Of a DNA stretch of 64,000 bases, positions 24,860 to 35,609 are shown piece by piece. This stretch comes from Actinomyces marmotae (GTDB lineage: Bacteria; Actinomycetota; Actinomycetes; Actinomycetales; Actinomycetaceae): the NCBI RefSeq assembly GCF_013177295.1, contig NZ_CP053642.1:2355503-2419502 (forward strand). The letters run 5' to 3'. Under the pieces are notes generated by a model. It had not been told where the DNA came from. It saw only the letters and a list, made by a program, of their open reading frames with translations, and searched no databases. Made by a program: the position numbers and the translations under genes. Positions within the stretch are counted from its first letter, which is position 1. Every line of letters starts with the position of its first letter.

Positions 24860-26352
24860 TCAACCACCCCCGCCAGACCCAACCCGAGCACGCACCCCCC
24901 GACCCCGCATAACCCCCCAATAACAAACCGCGCCCAATGGCGCCGCGATGAACCAGGAGAAGGAGGCCAATGACTGGAGGGCCTTGATCGGCAGCAGCGC
25001 CACGCACAGGGAGACCGCGGCGGCGGGGATGAACGCCATCACGGCGCTCATGTTGAGTCCGCCCCGGTAGTAGTACCGGCCGCCGGGCCGGGGCGAGTAG
25101 AGATCCTCCAGGTCGATCTCATGGCGCTTGTACCAGAAGTAGTCGATCGCCAGGATCCCGAAGAACGGCCCTAGCAGCGCCCCGAGCGAACCCAGGAAGT
25201 AGGTGATCGCCGTCGGGTTGCCGTAGAGGTTCCACGGCGTGACGAGGATCGAGGCGACGACGGCGACGATGCCGCCCACCCGGAAGGAGATCCGCTTGGG
25301 GTTGATATTGGACAGGTCGAAGGCAGCGGACACGAAGTTCGCCACGATGTTGACCCCCACCGTCGCCACGATGAACCCGATGCTCACCACGTAGAAGATG
25401 ATGTTGTTGTCGATCCGGGACAAGAGTTCGCCCGGGTCGTGGAAGGCCTCTCCGTAGACCTCGATCGCCGCGGCGGAGCACAGCACGGAGGTCATGGCGA
25501 AGGCTGTCCAGTTGAGGGGCAGGCCCAGGACATTGCCCAGCACGAGGGACTTGGCGCTGGGGGCGTAGCGGGCGAAGTCGGAGAAGTTGAGCATGAGCGT
25601 GGCCAGGGTCCCCACCGTCAGGCCCACCGTCACGGCGATCTGGTAGAACTGCTGCCCGATCCCCGGCGTGACGCCGTCGGCGTTGGCGAGCCAGTCGAAG
25701 CGCCAGCCGGCTTGGCTGAGCATCCACACGCCCAGGCCGATCATGATGACCCAGATGATGGGGCCGGCCATCCCTTGGAAATGACGGACCGCCTCCATGC
25801 CGCGCCACACGATGACGAGCTGGATGGCGGACAGCGCCAGGAACGCGATCCAGCCGCTGAGGCGCAGGCCGAGGATGGAGGCGCTGAGATCCCCGAAGCC
25901 CGGGATGATCCGCATGAGCAGCAGTTCCAGGGAGATGGAAGCCAGGTAGGTCTGAATGCCGTACCAGGCGATCGCCACGATCCCGCGCACCGCGGCCGGG
26001 AAGTTCGCCCCCCACACCCCCCAGGTGATGCGCGAGACCACCGGGTAGGGGGCGCCCGTCTCATAGCCCATGTAACCGGAGGCGCAGCAGGCGCCGAAGA
26101 TGATGAGGGTGGCCACGAGCACGCCGATGACGATGGCCAGTGGAGTCATGCCCATGAGCGTCCCCGTGCCGATGAACAGCGCCGCCGCGAAGGTGTAGTT
26201 CGAGGCGTTATGGGCGTCGTTCATCCACAGGGAGAACAGGGAGTAGGAGTTCCAGTTGCGGTCATCGGGATGCGCGGGGGCCAGGTCCTCGTTGAAGAGG
26301 CGGCCATCGGGGTCGCCGGCGCGCAGGGTGTCATTGGAGACGTCGGCGGCTC

Positions 26353-26356
<4 letters not shown>
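24860..26356 (-). CDS. NCS1-family permease (allantoin/hydantoin/nucleobase type), copy A
   Basis: A 498-residue, 12-helix nucleobase:cation symporter. Signatures are [20 protein letters not shown] near the first helix, [30 protein letters not shown] and [10 protein letters not shown]. Operon position predicts import of allantoin or a related ureide. Its start ATG 26356 overlaps the gcl stop (ATGA), so it is the last gene of the operon. The end is a Gly-rich tail converging on cassette 3. The operon has a second NCS1 gene at 34020-35516; the two are clearly different in sequence and may split ureide and hydantoin or base transport. Confidence 0.9.
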
Positions 26357-28143
<1,787 letters not shown>

Positions 28144-28174
28144 CACAAGCTCACTCCTTCTCGTATCAGTGGTC

Positions 28175-29098
28175 TCATAGGGTGCGCCAGGCCTCGCGGA
28201 GGACCCGCTTGGCGTCGGCGACGACGGTCTGGGTACTCTCCCCGGCGCCCAGCGGCTGGACCTCGAAGGCGACGATGGGGCGCTCGGCGGGATCGGGGCG
28301 CAGGTAGCCGATGTCGAGCAGGCCGCGCAGGAACTCGCGCACCTGGGGAACGTTGTTCTCCCCCTTGGGGTGGGAGAAGGCGGGGTGCTTGTCCCCGTAG
28401 GCGGGGTCCGAGGGGTCCCGGATGACGCAGTTGCCGATATGGGCGTGGTTGATGAACTCGGCGGTCTCGCTCAGCGCCTGGTGGACGGTCTCGCCCTGCA
28501 TGGGCAGGTGGGACAGGTCCACCATGAGCCCGAAGCTGGGGATCGCCTTGCGCACCTCCCGGGCCAGCTCGCAGGCAAGCCGGTTAGTGCCGATGAGGGC
28601 GCACTTGTCGGTGGAGTCATCGAAGGTCTCCAGGGAGAGCGTCAGGTCGCCCTTGGAGGCCGCGTAGCGGCCGAGCTGGACGATGGAGTCCGCCAGGAGC
28701 CCCAGGGCCCTCTCGCGCTGGTCGGCAGGCGGGTTGGGGCCGGACAGGAAGCCGAACTTGCCGGCGCCCAGCTCGTAGGCCTGGTCGATGCCGCCCTTGA
28801 GGGCCTCGATGGCGGCGGCCCGCTCGGCGTCGTCGGTGGAGTTGAGGTTGAGCTTGCCCCGCAGGATGAGGGGCTGCCCGCCGAAGCCGACGGTCATCCC
28901 GGCGCTGGAGACAACCTCGGCGACGGCGGCCCGCTCGGCGGGGTCCTTGACGTGGGTGACCTCGATGGCGTCGAAGAACTCGTCGGCGGCGATGCGCGCG
29001 ACGCTGGCGGCGATCTCGCCCTCTCCGGTCATGGCGGCTGGGTCCGCCATGAAGTGGACGATGCCGACCTTCATGTAGTCGTGGAGGGATTCCTTCAT
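28175..29098 (-). CDS. TIM-barrel sugar isomerase-like protein (candidate hydroxypyruvate isomerase)
   Basis: A 307-residue member of the xylose isomerase-like/AP endonuclease 2 superfamily. Predicted metal ligands appear in the normal order: Glu in LSLETFDD, Asp and His in MVDLSHLPM, His in HAHIGN and Glu in VAFEVQP. It is longer than classical Hyi (about 260) and not a close match to it, so the assignment rests on position next to gcl. Expected reaction there: tartronate semialdehyde to hydroxypyruvate. An alternative is a ketose or sugar-phosphate epimerase. ATG 29098 has AAGGAG eight bases upstream. Confidence 0.7.
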   Translation of the reverse strand: MKESLHDYMKVGIVHFMADPAAMTGEGEIAASVARIAADEFFDAIEVTHVKDPAERAAVAEVVSSAGMTVGFGGQPLILRGKLNLNSTDDAERAAAIEALKGGIDQAYELGAGKFGFLSGPNPPADQRERALGLLADSIVQLGRYAASKGDLTLSLETFDDSTDKCALIGTNRLACELAREVRKAIPSFGLMVDLSHLPMQGETVHQALSETAEFINHAHIGNCVIRDPSDPAYGDKHPAFSHPKGENNVPQVREFLRGLLDIGYLRPDPAERPIVAFEVQPLGAGESTQTVVADAKRVLREAWRTL

Positions 29099-29158
29099 GA
29101 TGCTCGCTCCTTGAGTGGGTGCATGCGCTGGTGGTCCGGATGGTGGGGAGGAGAGGGG

Positions 29159-30112
29159 TCAGCCCCTGCGGCGCCCGATGACGCGGCGCGCGGCGTCGGC
29201 GATATTGGCGGCGCGCAGCCCGAAGTGGTCGAAGAGCTCGTCCATGGTTCCGGACACCCCGAAGGCGTCCCGGGTCCCCACCCGCTCCATGGGCACCGGC
29301 CGGGCCTCGATGAGCGTCTCGGCGACGGCGGATCCCAGGCCTCCGATGATCGAGTGCTCCTCGGCGGTGACCAGGCCGCCCGTGCGCTCGGCGCTGGCCA
29401 GGACGGAGTCGGCGTCGAGGGGCTTGATGGTGTGGTGGTGGACGACCTCGGCGCTGATGCCCTCGGCGGCCAGGAGATCAGCGGCCCCCAGGGCCTCGGA
29501 GGCCATGGCGCCGGTGGTCAGCAGGGAGACGTCGGCACCCTCGCGCAGGGTGATGGCGCGGCCGATCTCGAAGGGGGTGGCCTCATCGGTGAGCACGGGC
29601 ACGCCGAGCTTGCCGACCCGCAGGTAGACGGGCCCGGGGTGGGCGTAGGCGGCGCGGACGGCCTTGCCCATCTCGACGGCGTCGCAGGGCACGAGGACCG
29701 TCATCCCGGGGATGGAGCGCATGAGGCTCACGTCCTCCAAGGGCAGGTGGGTGGCGCCCTCCTGCGCGGCGGTGGTGCCGGCGTTGTGGCCGACGATCGT
29801 CACCGCCCGGTCCGAGTAGGCCACGGAGACGCGGATCTGGTCGAAGCCGCGCCCGGTGAGGAAGTTGGCGTAGGCGTTGGCGAAGGGCGCCTTGCCCATG
29901 GCCGCCAGGCCCGCGGCCGTGCCCACGATGTCGCACTCGGCGATGCCCAGGTTGATGAATCGCTCGGGGAATTCCTCCCCGAAGCGGAAGGTGTAGTTGG
30001 CCTTGGAGCAGTCGCCGTCGAGGACGAAGACGTCCTCGTGGGCGCGGCCGAGCTCGATGAGCGCCTCGGCGTAGCCGTCGCGCGGTTCTCTGATCCGGGT
30101 GGTCTGGCTCAT
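29159..30112 (-). CDS. Split transketolase, C-terminal subunit
   Basis: A 317-residue protein with the pyrimidine-binding and C-terminal domains of transketolase. ERFINLGIAECDIVGTAAGL carries the Glu that activates ThDP, and GHNAGTTAAQEGATHLPLED matches the active-site His loop. The final domain reads TGAMASEALGAAD and EHSIIGGLGSAVAE. Start ATG 30112 overlaps the stop of the N-terminal subunit. Together they should transfer two-carbon ketol units. Transketolases accept hydroxypyruvate as an irreversible donor, which makes sense beside gcl. Other split transketolases act on branched sugars such as apulose phosphate, so the substrate is not proven. Confidence 0.88.
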   Translation of the reverse strand: MSQTTRIREPRDGYAEALIELGRAHEDVFVLDGDCSKANYTFRFGEEFPERFINLGIAECDIVGTAAGLAAMGKAPFANAYANFLTGRGFDQIRVSVAYSDRAVTIVGHNAGTTAAQEGATHLPLEDVSLMRSIPGMTVLVPCDAVEMGKAVRAAYAHPGPVYLRVGKLGVPVLTDEATPFEIGRAITLREGADVSLLTTGAMASEALGAADLLAAEGISAEVVHHHTIKPLDADSVLASAERTGGLVTAEEHSIIGGLGSAVAETLIEARPVPMERVGTRDAFGVSGTMDELFDHFGLRAANIADAARRVIGRRRG

Positions 30113-30930
30113 CGCAGTTCCTCCAATGCGATCCGCAGCTCGGCGTCGGTGGGCGCCAGGCCGTGGTACTTCGCCGTGTTCTCCATGAAGCTCACGCCCT
30201 TGCCCTTGACGGTGCGGGCGATGATCGCCGTGGGCGCGCCCTTGGTCAGCGCCGCCCGGGTCAGGGCGCCGTCGATGGCGCTCAGGTCGTGGCCATCGAT
30301 CTCGATGACCTCCCAGCCGAAGGCCCGCCACTTGGCCCCCTGGTCACCGAGCGACTTGACCGAGTCGACGGCGCCGTCGAGCTGGATGCCATTGGCGTCG
30401 ATGAGGGCGCACACGTTGTCCAGGCCCCGGTCGGAGGAGGTCATCGCGGCCTCCCAGATCTGGCCCTCCTGGCTCTCGCCGTCGCCGATCATGACGTAGT
30501 AGCGCGACTCCAGGCCGTCGTGCTTGGCGGCGATGGCGGCGCCATTGGCCACGGACAGCCCCTGGCCCAGTGAGCCGGAGGAGGAGTCCACCCCCGGTAG
30601 GTGGGTGTTGGAGGGATGGCCCTGGAGCCGGGTGGGCAGGGCCCGGAAGGTCATGAGCTCCTCGCGGGGGAAGAACCCGCGGGCGGCCATGGCCGCGTAG
30701 TAGGCGGGCGTGCAGTGCCCCTTGGACAGGAAGAACTGGTCGCGCTCGCGCCAGTCGGGCTCCTCGGGGCGCACCCGCAGGTGGCGCAGGTAGAGGACCA
30801 CCAGGGCGTCGATCGCGGACAGTGATCCGGCGGGGTGTCCGCTACCCGCCTTGTTCGTCATGCGGACGATGTCGCGCCGGCACTGGCGGGCGACGTCCGC
30901 GAGCTGTGAGAGTTCGTCATCGGTGAGCAT
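30109..30930 (-). CDS. Split transketolase, N-terminal subunit
   Basis: A 273-residue ThDP-diphosphate-binding subunit. Motifs in order are NKAGSGHPAGSLS, FFLSKGHCTPAYYAA, GSLGQGLSVANG and the ThDP/Mg signature GDGESQEGQIWEA...DANG. The ribosome site is a GAGGAGGAGG tract. The stop overlaps the C-terminal subunit start by four bases, as expected for a stoichiometric pair. It starts 60 bases after the DUF3830 gene. Confidence 0.9.
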   Translation of the reverse strand: MLTDDELSQLADVARQCRRDIVRMTNKAGSGHPAGSLSAIDALVVLYLRHLRVRPEEPDWRERDQFFLSKGHCTPAYYAAMAARGFFPREELMTFRALPTRLQGHPSNTHLPGVDSSSGSLGQGLSVANGAAIAAKHDGLESRYYVMIGDGESQEGQIWEAAMTSSDRGLDNVCALIDANGIQLDGAVDSVKSLGDQGAKWRAFGWEVIEIDGHDLSAIDGALTRAALTKGAPTAIIARTVKGKGVSFMENTAKYHGLAPTDAELRIALEELR

Positions 30931-30990
30931 TCGCTCCTCCTCCTCGGGCGGCCCCGCCCCGGGATGGGCGGGGCCGCCCCTTGTGTGGTC

Positions 30991-31401
30991 TCAGATCTCG
31001 CGGAAGGAGATCTCCTGGGCGCCCTCCCACAGGAACTTCTCGCCCAGGGCGGGGAGGTTCTCGTTGCCCTCGACGATGGTGGCGAAGTGGTTGCCGGCGA
31101 GCTGGCCGGCCTTGGAGGCGAAGTTCACGTAGCCGTAGCCGATGAGCAGCTCGGTCTCGGACACGCCTCCGGGGTAGATGACGATCTCGCCAGGGTGCGG
31201 GTAGCAGGTGCCGTTCTCCGGCTCGATGCCCAGGTCGAGGTCCCCGAACGGGATCCATCCGGCCTGGCCGGACCAGCGCACGTGGATGATCCGGGAGTCC
31301 AGGGGCAGGAGCTTCTCGCGGAAGGCCGCCACGGTGCGCGGTGCCGCCTCCTCCTCATAGCGGGCCTTGAAGGTGTAGCCGCCGGCGGTGATCTCAAGCA
31401 T
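30991..31401 (-). CDS. DUF3830 cyclophilin-like-fold protein
   Basis: A 136-residue soluble protein of the DUF3830 family. It begins LEITAGGYTFKARYEEEAAP and contains RIIHVRWSGQAGWIPFGDLD and NGTCYPHPGEIVIYPGG. The family is predicted to have a cyclophilin-like barrel and has no assigned reaction. Here it is locked into an allantoin-type operon between the carbamoyltransferase and transketolase genes, which suggests a role with a ureido intermediate, possibly hydrolysis or a spontaneous-step accelerator. That is inference. A strong AAAGGA ribosome site precedes ATG 31401. Confidence 0.75.
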   Translation of the reverse strand: MLEITAGGYTFKARYEEEAAPRTVAAFREKLLPLDSRIIHVRWSGQAGWIPFGDLDLGIEPENGTCYPHPGEIVIYPGGVSETELLIGYGYVNFASKAGQLAGNHFATIVEGNENLPALGEKFLWEGAQEISFREI

Positions 31402-31463
31402 GATTCATGTCCTTTCGTGGGGGTGGGTGGTGGTGGGGTGGCGCCGTCGGGACGAGGCGCGCC

Positions 31464-32459
31464 TCATACGCCGAGGATCGAGGTGACCAGGGCCATCCGG
31501 ATCGAGACGGACTGGAGGATCGCCCGGAAGTAGAGCTGGTGCGGGGTGTTGTCAATCCGCAGGTCCATCTCGCCGGCGCGGCGGGGAAGGGTGTGGGTGA
31601 CGTAGATCTGGTGGCCCTTCTCCGCCTCCTCGGTGAGGGTCTCGTAGCGCACGAAGTAGCGATCCATGAGGGTCTTGAACTCCTCGGCCTTGGCGCCGGC
31701 GGGCGCGGAGCAGCCGGGCAGGTAGATGAGGTCCTGCGTGCGCACGAAGTCGTTGAAGGTGTCCTGCTCGAAGTCGAACTCCTCTTTGAGGCCCGCCTTG
31801 GACTCGGCGCGGATGCGCTCGGTGACCTCGGAGGGCGTGCGCCGGTCGGAGTCCGAGCAGATGGTGACGTTGGCGCCCAGGCGCGCCAGCCCGTAGGCCA
31901 TGGAGTGGCCGGTGCGGGCCTCGATCATGTCCGGGGAGACGACGGCGACGTTGAGGCCCTCGATCCTCCCGAAGCGGCGCCACATGGTGTACAGGTCGAG
32001 CAGCGCCTGGGTGGGGTGCTCCCAGTGGCCCCAGCCGCCGTTGATAATGGGGCACTCGGCGGCCTCGGCGCCGCGGCGCGCCTCCTCCTCGTCGTAGTGG
32101 CGCAGCACGATGAGGTTGGCGTACTGGGAGACGCAGCGCATCGTGTCCTCGATGCTCTCCTCCTTGGCCACCGAGGAGGTGACCTTGGGGTTGGCCTCGA
32201 CGATCGTCATGCCGCCGAGCCGCTCGACGGCGGTTTGGAAGCTCATGCGGGTGCGAGTCGAGGGCTGGAAGAACATCAGCGCGATCATCTTGTCGGTGAG
32301 GATCTCGGCCCGGGTGCGGTTGAAGAGCTCAAGGTTCTTGCCCAGTTCGAAGAGGTTGTAGAGCTGGGTGTCGGACAGGTCGTTGATGGAGATGAAGCTC
32401 TTGCCGACGTTGTCGACGGCGTCCACGAGCCCCTTGAGCGATCGCATGTGCTCGGACAT
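31464..32459 (-). CDS. ATCase/OTCase-family carbamoyltransferase, not aspartate-specific
   Basis: A 331-residue carbamoyltransferase. The carbamoyl-phosphate site is intact: FFQPSTRTRMSF and HPTQALLDLYT. The second-substrate site is not PyrB-like. The loop that supplies Arg and Gln to aspartate in PyrB (TRVQ) reads YLPGCSAPAG here, HPLPR reads HTLPR, and the 80s loop is SSVAKEES. It also lacks the HCLP and SMG motifs of ornithine carbamoyltransferase. With allantoinase and carbamate kinase in the same operon, it probably runs backwards, splitting a ureido acid with phosphate to carbamoyl phosphate. Candidate substrates are allantoate, ureidoglycolate or oxalurate. ATG 32459 follows AAGGAGG. 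Confidence 0.8.
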   Translation of the reverse strand: MSEHMRSLKGLVDAVDNVGKSFISINDLSDTQLYNLFELGKNLELFNRTRAEILTDKMIALMFFQPSTRTRMSFQTAVERLGGMTIVEANPKVTSSVAKEESIEDTMRCVSQYANLIVLRHYDEEEARRGAEAAECPIINGGWGHWEHPTQALLDLYTMWRRFGRIEGLNVAVVSPDMIEARTGHSMAYGLARLGANVTICSDSDRRTPSEVTERIRAESKAGLKEEFDFEQDTFNDFVRTQDLIYLPGCSAPAGAKAEEFKTLMDRYFVRYETLTEEAEKGHQIYVTHTLPRRAGEMDLRIDNTPHQLYFRAILQSVSIRMALVTSILGV

Positions 32460-32545
32460 GTTTCTTCCTCCTTCGGGAAGCGGTGGTGGGTGAGTGGTTC
32501 GGCGGATGGTGGGTGGTGGGCCGCCACCGGTTGGGCGGCGGGAGG

Positions 32546-33904
32546 TCAGCGGCGGCGCAGCAGCCGCCCGGCCTTGGAGTCGCGGTCGACGCTTCGGCCG
32601 CGCAGGATGGTGCGGTGGACGACGCCGCGCAGCTCGCGCCCCTGGTAGGGCGAGATCGGATTGCGGTGCTCCAGCGCGGTCACGTCCACGGTGAAGGCAG
32701 CCTCGGGATCGAGGACGATCAGGTCCGCGTCATTGCCGACGGCGATCTCCCCCTTGCCGGGGATGGAGAAGGTCGCAGCGGGGGCCCGCCCGTACCAGCG
32801 GGCGAGGTCGCTCAGGGTGGCCCCGAACTCGGCGCCGGCGCTCCACACGGCGGCGGGCCCGAGCTGCACGGAGGCCACGCCTCCCCAGGCCTGGGAGAAG
32901 TCGCCGGTGTCCTGGCGCTTGAGGTCGATGGTGCACGGCGAGTGGTCGGAGGCGACCTGGTCGATCGTGCCGTCGAGGAGTCCCGCCCACAGCTCGCGGC
33001 GATTGGCCTCCGAGCGGATGGGCGGAGCGCACTTGTACTCGGTGGCGCCGTCGGGGATCTGCTCGGCGGCGAAGGTGAGGTAGTGCGGGCAGGTCTCGGC
33101 GGTGATGCGCAGGCCCTCCTCCTTGGCGGCCCGGATGAGGGGCAGGGCCTGGGCTGAGGCCAGGTGGAGGATGTGGACCCGCGCCCCGGTGGCCCGGGCG
33201 GCGTCGATGACGGCCGAGATCGCGGCAGTCTCAGCGGCGTCGGGCCGCGAGCGCAGGTACCCGGCGTACTCGCGGCCGACCTCCTGCGGGGCGCTCGCCA
33301 GGACGCCGGGGTCCTCGGCGTGGACGATGAGCGGGGCGTCGATGCGGGCGAGCTCGGCCAGGGCCTCGCGCACGCCGTCGTATCCCAGGAAGCCGTACTC
33401 GTCGATACCGGAGTGGGCGGTGAAGCACTTGAAGCCGAAGACTCCGCGCTCCCACAGGGGCGCCAGATCGGCGGTGTTGCCGGGGACGGCGCCTCCCCAC
33501 AGGCCCACGTCCACGGAGAGCTTGCCGCGAGCGGCCTCCTCCTTGAGCTTGAGGCTCTCCACGCTCACGGTGGGCGGGGAGGAGTTGAGCGGCATGTCGA
33601 GGATCGTGGTGATGCCCCCGGCCAGCCCCGCGCGGGTGGCGGTCTCGTAGCCCTCCCACTGGGTACGGCCGGGCTCGTTGATGTGGACGTGGGAGTCCAC
33701 GAGCCCGGGCATCAGGACGTGGCCGTCGGGGACCTCGATGCGCTCGCGGGCGATGGGGGCGGCCCCGGGGTCGACAACGGCGGTGATGCGCTCGCCGTCG
33801 ATGACGACGGCCGCGGGCCGGATGCCGTCGGGCAGGACCGCGCGGTTGGCCGTGACGACAAGGTCGTGGGCCGGCTCGGTCGATGATGTCGGTGCGGTGG
33901 TCAC
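32546..33904 (-). CDS. allB: Allantoinase
   Basis: A 452-residue cyclic amidohydrolase opening the allantoin ring to allantoate. Metal ligands are HVH in GLVDSHVHINEPG, the carboxylated Lys in VFGFKCFTAH, His in IVHAEDP, His in ETCPHYL and Asp in SDHSPC. The segments DMPLNSSPPT, YKCAPPIRSE and AWGGVASVQ are those of AllB and distinguish it from dihydropyrimidinase and dihydroorotase. The GTG start has GAGGAG upstream. It lies between the second NCS1 permease and the carbamoyltransferase gene. Confidence 0.9.
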   Translation of the reverse strand: MTTAPTSSTEPAHDLVVTANRAVLPDGIRPAAVVIDGERITAVVDPGAAPIARERIEVPDGHVLMPGLVDSHVHINEPGRTQWEGYETATRAGLAGGITTILDMPLNSSPPTVSVESLKLKEEAARGKLSVDVGLWGGAVPGNTADLAPLWERGVFGFKCFTAHSGIDEYGFLGYDGVREALAELARIDAPLIVHAEDPGVLASAPQEVGREYAGYLRSRPDAAETAAISAVIDAARATGARVHILHLASAQALPLIRAAKEEGLRITAETCPHYLTFAAEQIPDGATEYKCAPPIRSEANRRELWAGLLDGTIDQVASDHSPCTIDLKRQDTGDFSQAWGGVASVQLGPAAVWSAGAEFGATLSDLARWYGRAPAATFSIPGKGEIAVGNDADLIVLDPEAAFTVDVTALEHRNPISPYQGRELRGVVHRTILRGRSVDRDSKAGRLLRRR

Positions 33905-34019
33905 AATGCTCTCCTCTCGCCGCCGCAGTGAGGCGGTCAGGGGTGATGAGTGCTGATCAAGGACTTTCAGGGCTGGTGCGGGATAGGACGGTTCAGGGTG
34001 GCTCCGATGCCGACCGCGC

Positions 34020-35516
34020 TCAGCGGGCGACGGAGTCGCGGTCGGCGTCGAGGTCGACGCTCCGGGCCTGGCGGACGGCCCTGAGGAGATAGGGGTCCGC
34101 CCGGGACATGAGCAGGTGGATCACCAGGCCCAGCGCGGCTCCGATAAACCAGGAGAACGGGCTGAGGAACTTGCAGAAAGTGACCGGGACGACGGCGACG
34201 ATGATCGAGGGCACCGAGGCGATGAGGAAGGCCCAGACGGCGCGCATGTTCCACCCGGCGGTGAAGGTGTGCATGCCGTCCCGCTTGAACAGCTCGGAGA
34301 CCTGGACCTGACCCTTCCGAAGCATGTAGTAGTCGGCGATGATGATGCCGAAGAGGGGACCGAGCACCGCGCCGAGGGCAGCGAGGAACACGTTGATGAC
34401 AACCGGGTTGTTGTAGAGGTTCCACGGCGTGATGACCAGGGCGATGCAGGCGGCGATGAAGCCACCCCTCTTGAAGTCGATCCGCGCCGGCCAGGCGTTG
34501 GCCAGGTCGTAGGCCGGGGAGACGAAGTTCGCCACCACGTTGATGCCCAGGGTGGCCACGGTGAAGGTGATGGCGCCCAGGATGATGGCGATGGGGTGGT
34601 CGAGCTTGGCGACGAGGTCCACGGGGTCGTAGATGTACTCGCCGTAGATCTGGTAGGAGCCGGCCGTCACGAGCACGGAGACCACGGAGAAGGCGATGAA
34701 GTTGACCGGCAGGCCCCACAGGTTGGCCAACCACACGGCCTTCCGGTTGGGGGCGAATCGCGAGAAGTCGCAGAAGTTGAGCAGGAGGGTGGAGAAGTAG
34801 GTGACGGTCAGGCTGATGGCGGCAAGCAGGGCGTAGCCGGTTCCCCACTGGGGCGCCTCGGCCGTCAGGCTCAGCGAGATGTGCCAGTCGGCCAGGTAGA
34901 GGACGTAGGCGGTGAGCAGAAACATGACCACCCAGACGGCGGGGCCGGCCCAGTCCTGGAACTTGCGGATGGTCTCCATGCCGCGCCGCAGGAGGAGGAG
35001 CTGGAGGCACCACATGAACAGGAAGGCGGCCCAGCCGAGGAGAGTCTCACCCAGGAAGCGGGTCTGGCCGAGGCTCGTGATGCCGGGCCACATGCCTCCC
35101 AGGAGCACGATGACGGCTTTGGAGGCGAGCCAGGTCTGGATGCCGTACCAGCAGATGGCGACGGCGCCGCGCAGCAGGGCGGGCAGGTTGGAGCCCACGG
35201 TGCCGAAGGTGATGCGGGCCAGCACCGGGTAGCACAGGCCTGTGGCCTGCCCGGCGAAGCCGACGAGGTTCATGAGGAAGAAGACGACGATGATGCCGAT
35301 GCTCAGGGCGCCGAAGACGTGCCAGGCACCCAGGCCGAGGGCGAAGAGCCCGGCGGCGAAGGTGTACCCGCCGATGGAGTGGATGTCTGACATCCACATG
35401 GCGAAGAGGGAGAAGAACCCCCAGTCGCGCTCCTTGGGCGGTAGGAGGTCGTCGTTGACGAGGCTGCTGCTGATCTCTGGTTCGGCGCTCGGGGTGGCTG
35501 TGTGCTGTGGTGCCAT
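34020..35516 (-). CDS. NCS1-family permease, copy B
   Basis: A 498-residue, 12-helix symporter with the same landmarks as copy A (WMSDIHSIGGYTFAAGLF, RITFGTVGSNLPALLRG, AICWYGIQTWLAS, DFSRFAPNRK) but clearly diverged sequence. It sits directly before allB in transcription order, so allantoin itself is its most likely cargo. The gap to carbamate kinase is 93 bases. The C-terminus ends in a charged cytoplasmic tail. Confidence 0.9.
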   Translation of the reverse strand: MAPQHTATPSAEPEISSSLVNDDLLPPKERDWGFFSLFAMWMSDIHSIGGYTFAAGLFALGLGAWHVFGALSIGIIVVFFLMNLVGFAGQATGLCYPVLARITFGTVGSNLPALLRGAVAICWYGIQTWLASKAVIVLLGGMWPGITSLGQTRFLGETLLGWAAFLFMWCLQLLLLRRGMETIRKFQDWAGPAVWVVMFLLTAYVLYLADWHISLSLTAEAPQWGTGYALLAAISLTVTYFSTLLLNFCDFSRFAPNRKAVWLANLWGLPVNFIAFSVVSVLVTAGSYQIYGEYIYDPVDLVAKLDHPIAIILGAITFTVATLGINVVANFVSPAYDLANAWPARIDFKRGGFIAACIALVITPWNLYNNPVVINVFLAALGAVLGPLFGIIIADYYMLRKGQVQVSELFKRDGMHTFTAGWNMRAVWAFLIASVPSIIVAVVPVTFCKFLSPFSWFIGAALGLVIHLLMSRADPYLLRAVRQARSVDLDADRDSVAR

Positions 35517-35609
35517 GATGCGACCTTTTCCGTCAGGGGTGGGCGTCGTTGCCCTCGGATGTGATTCGTGCGTTCAGGCAGGGGATACGGTTCGGTGGGG
35601 TGGTGGGGC

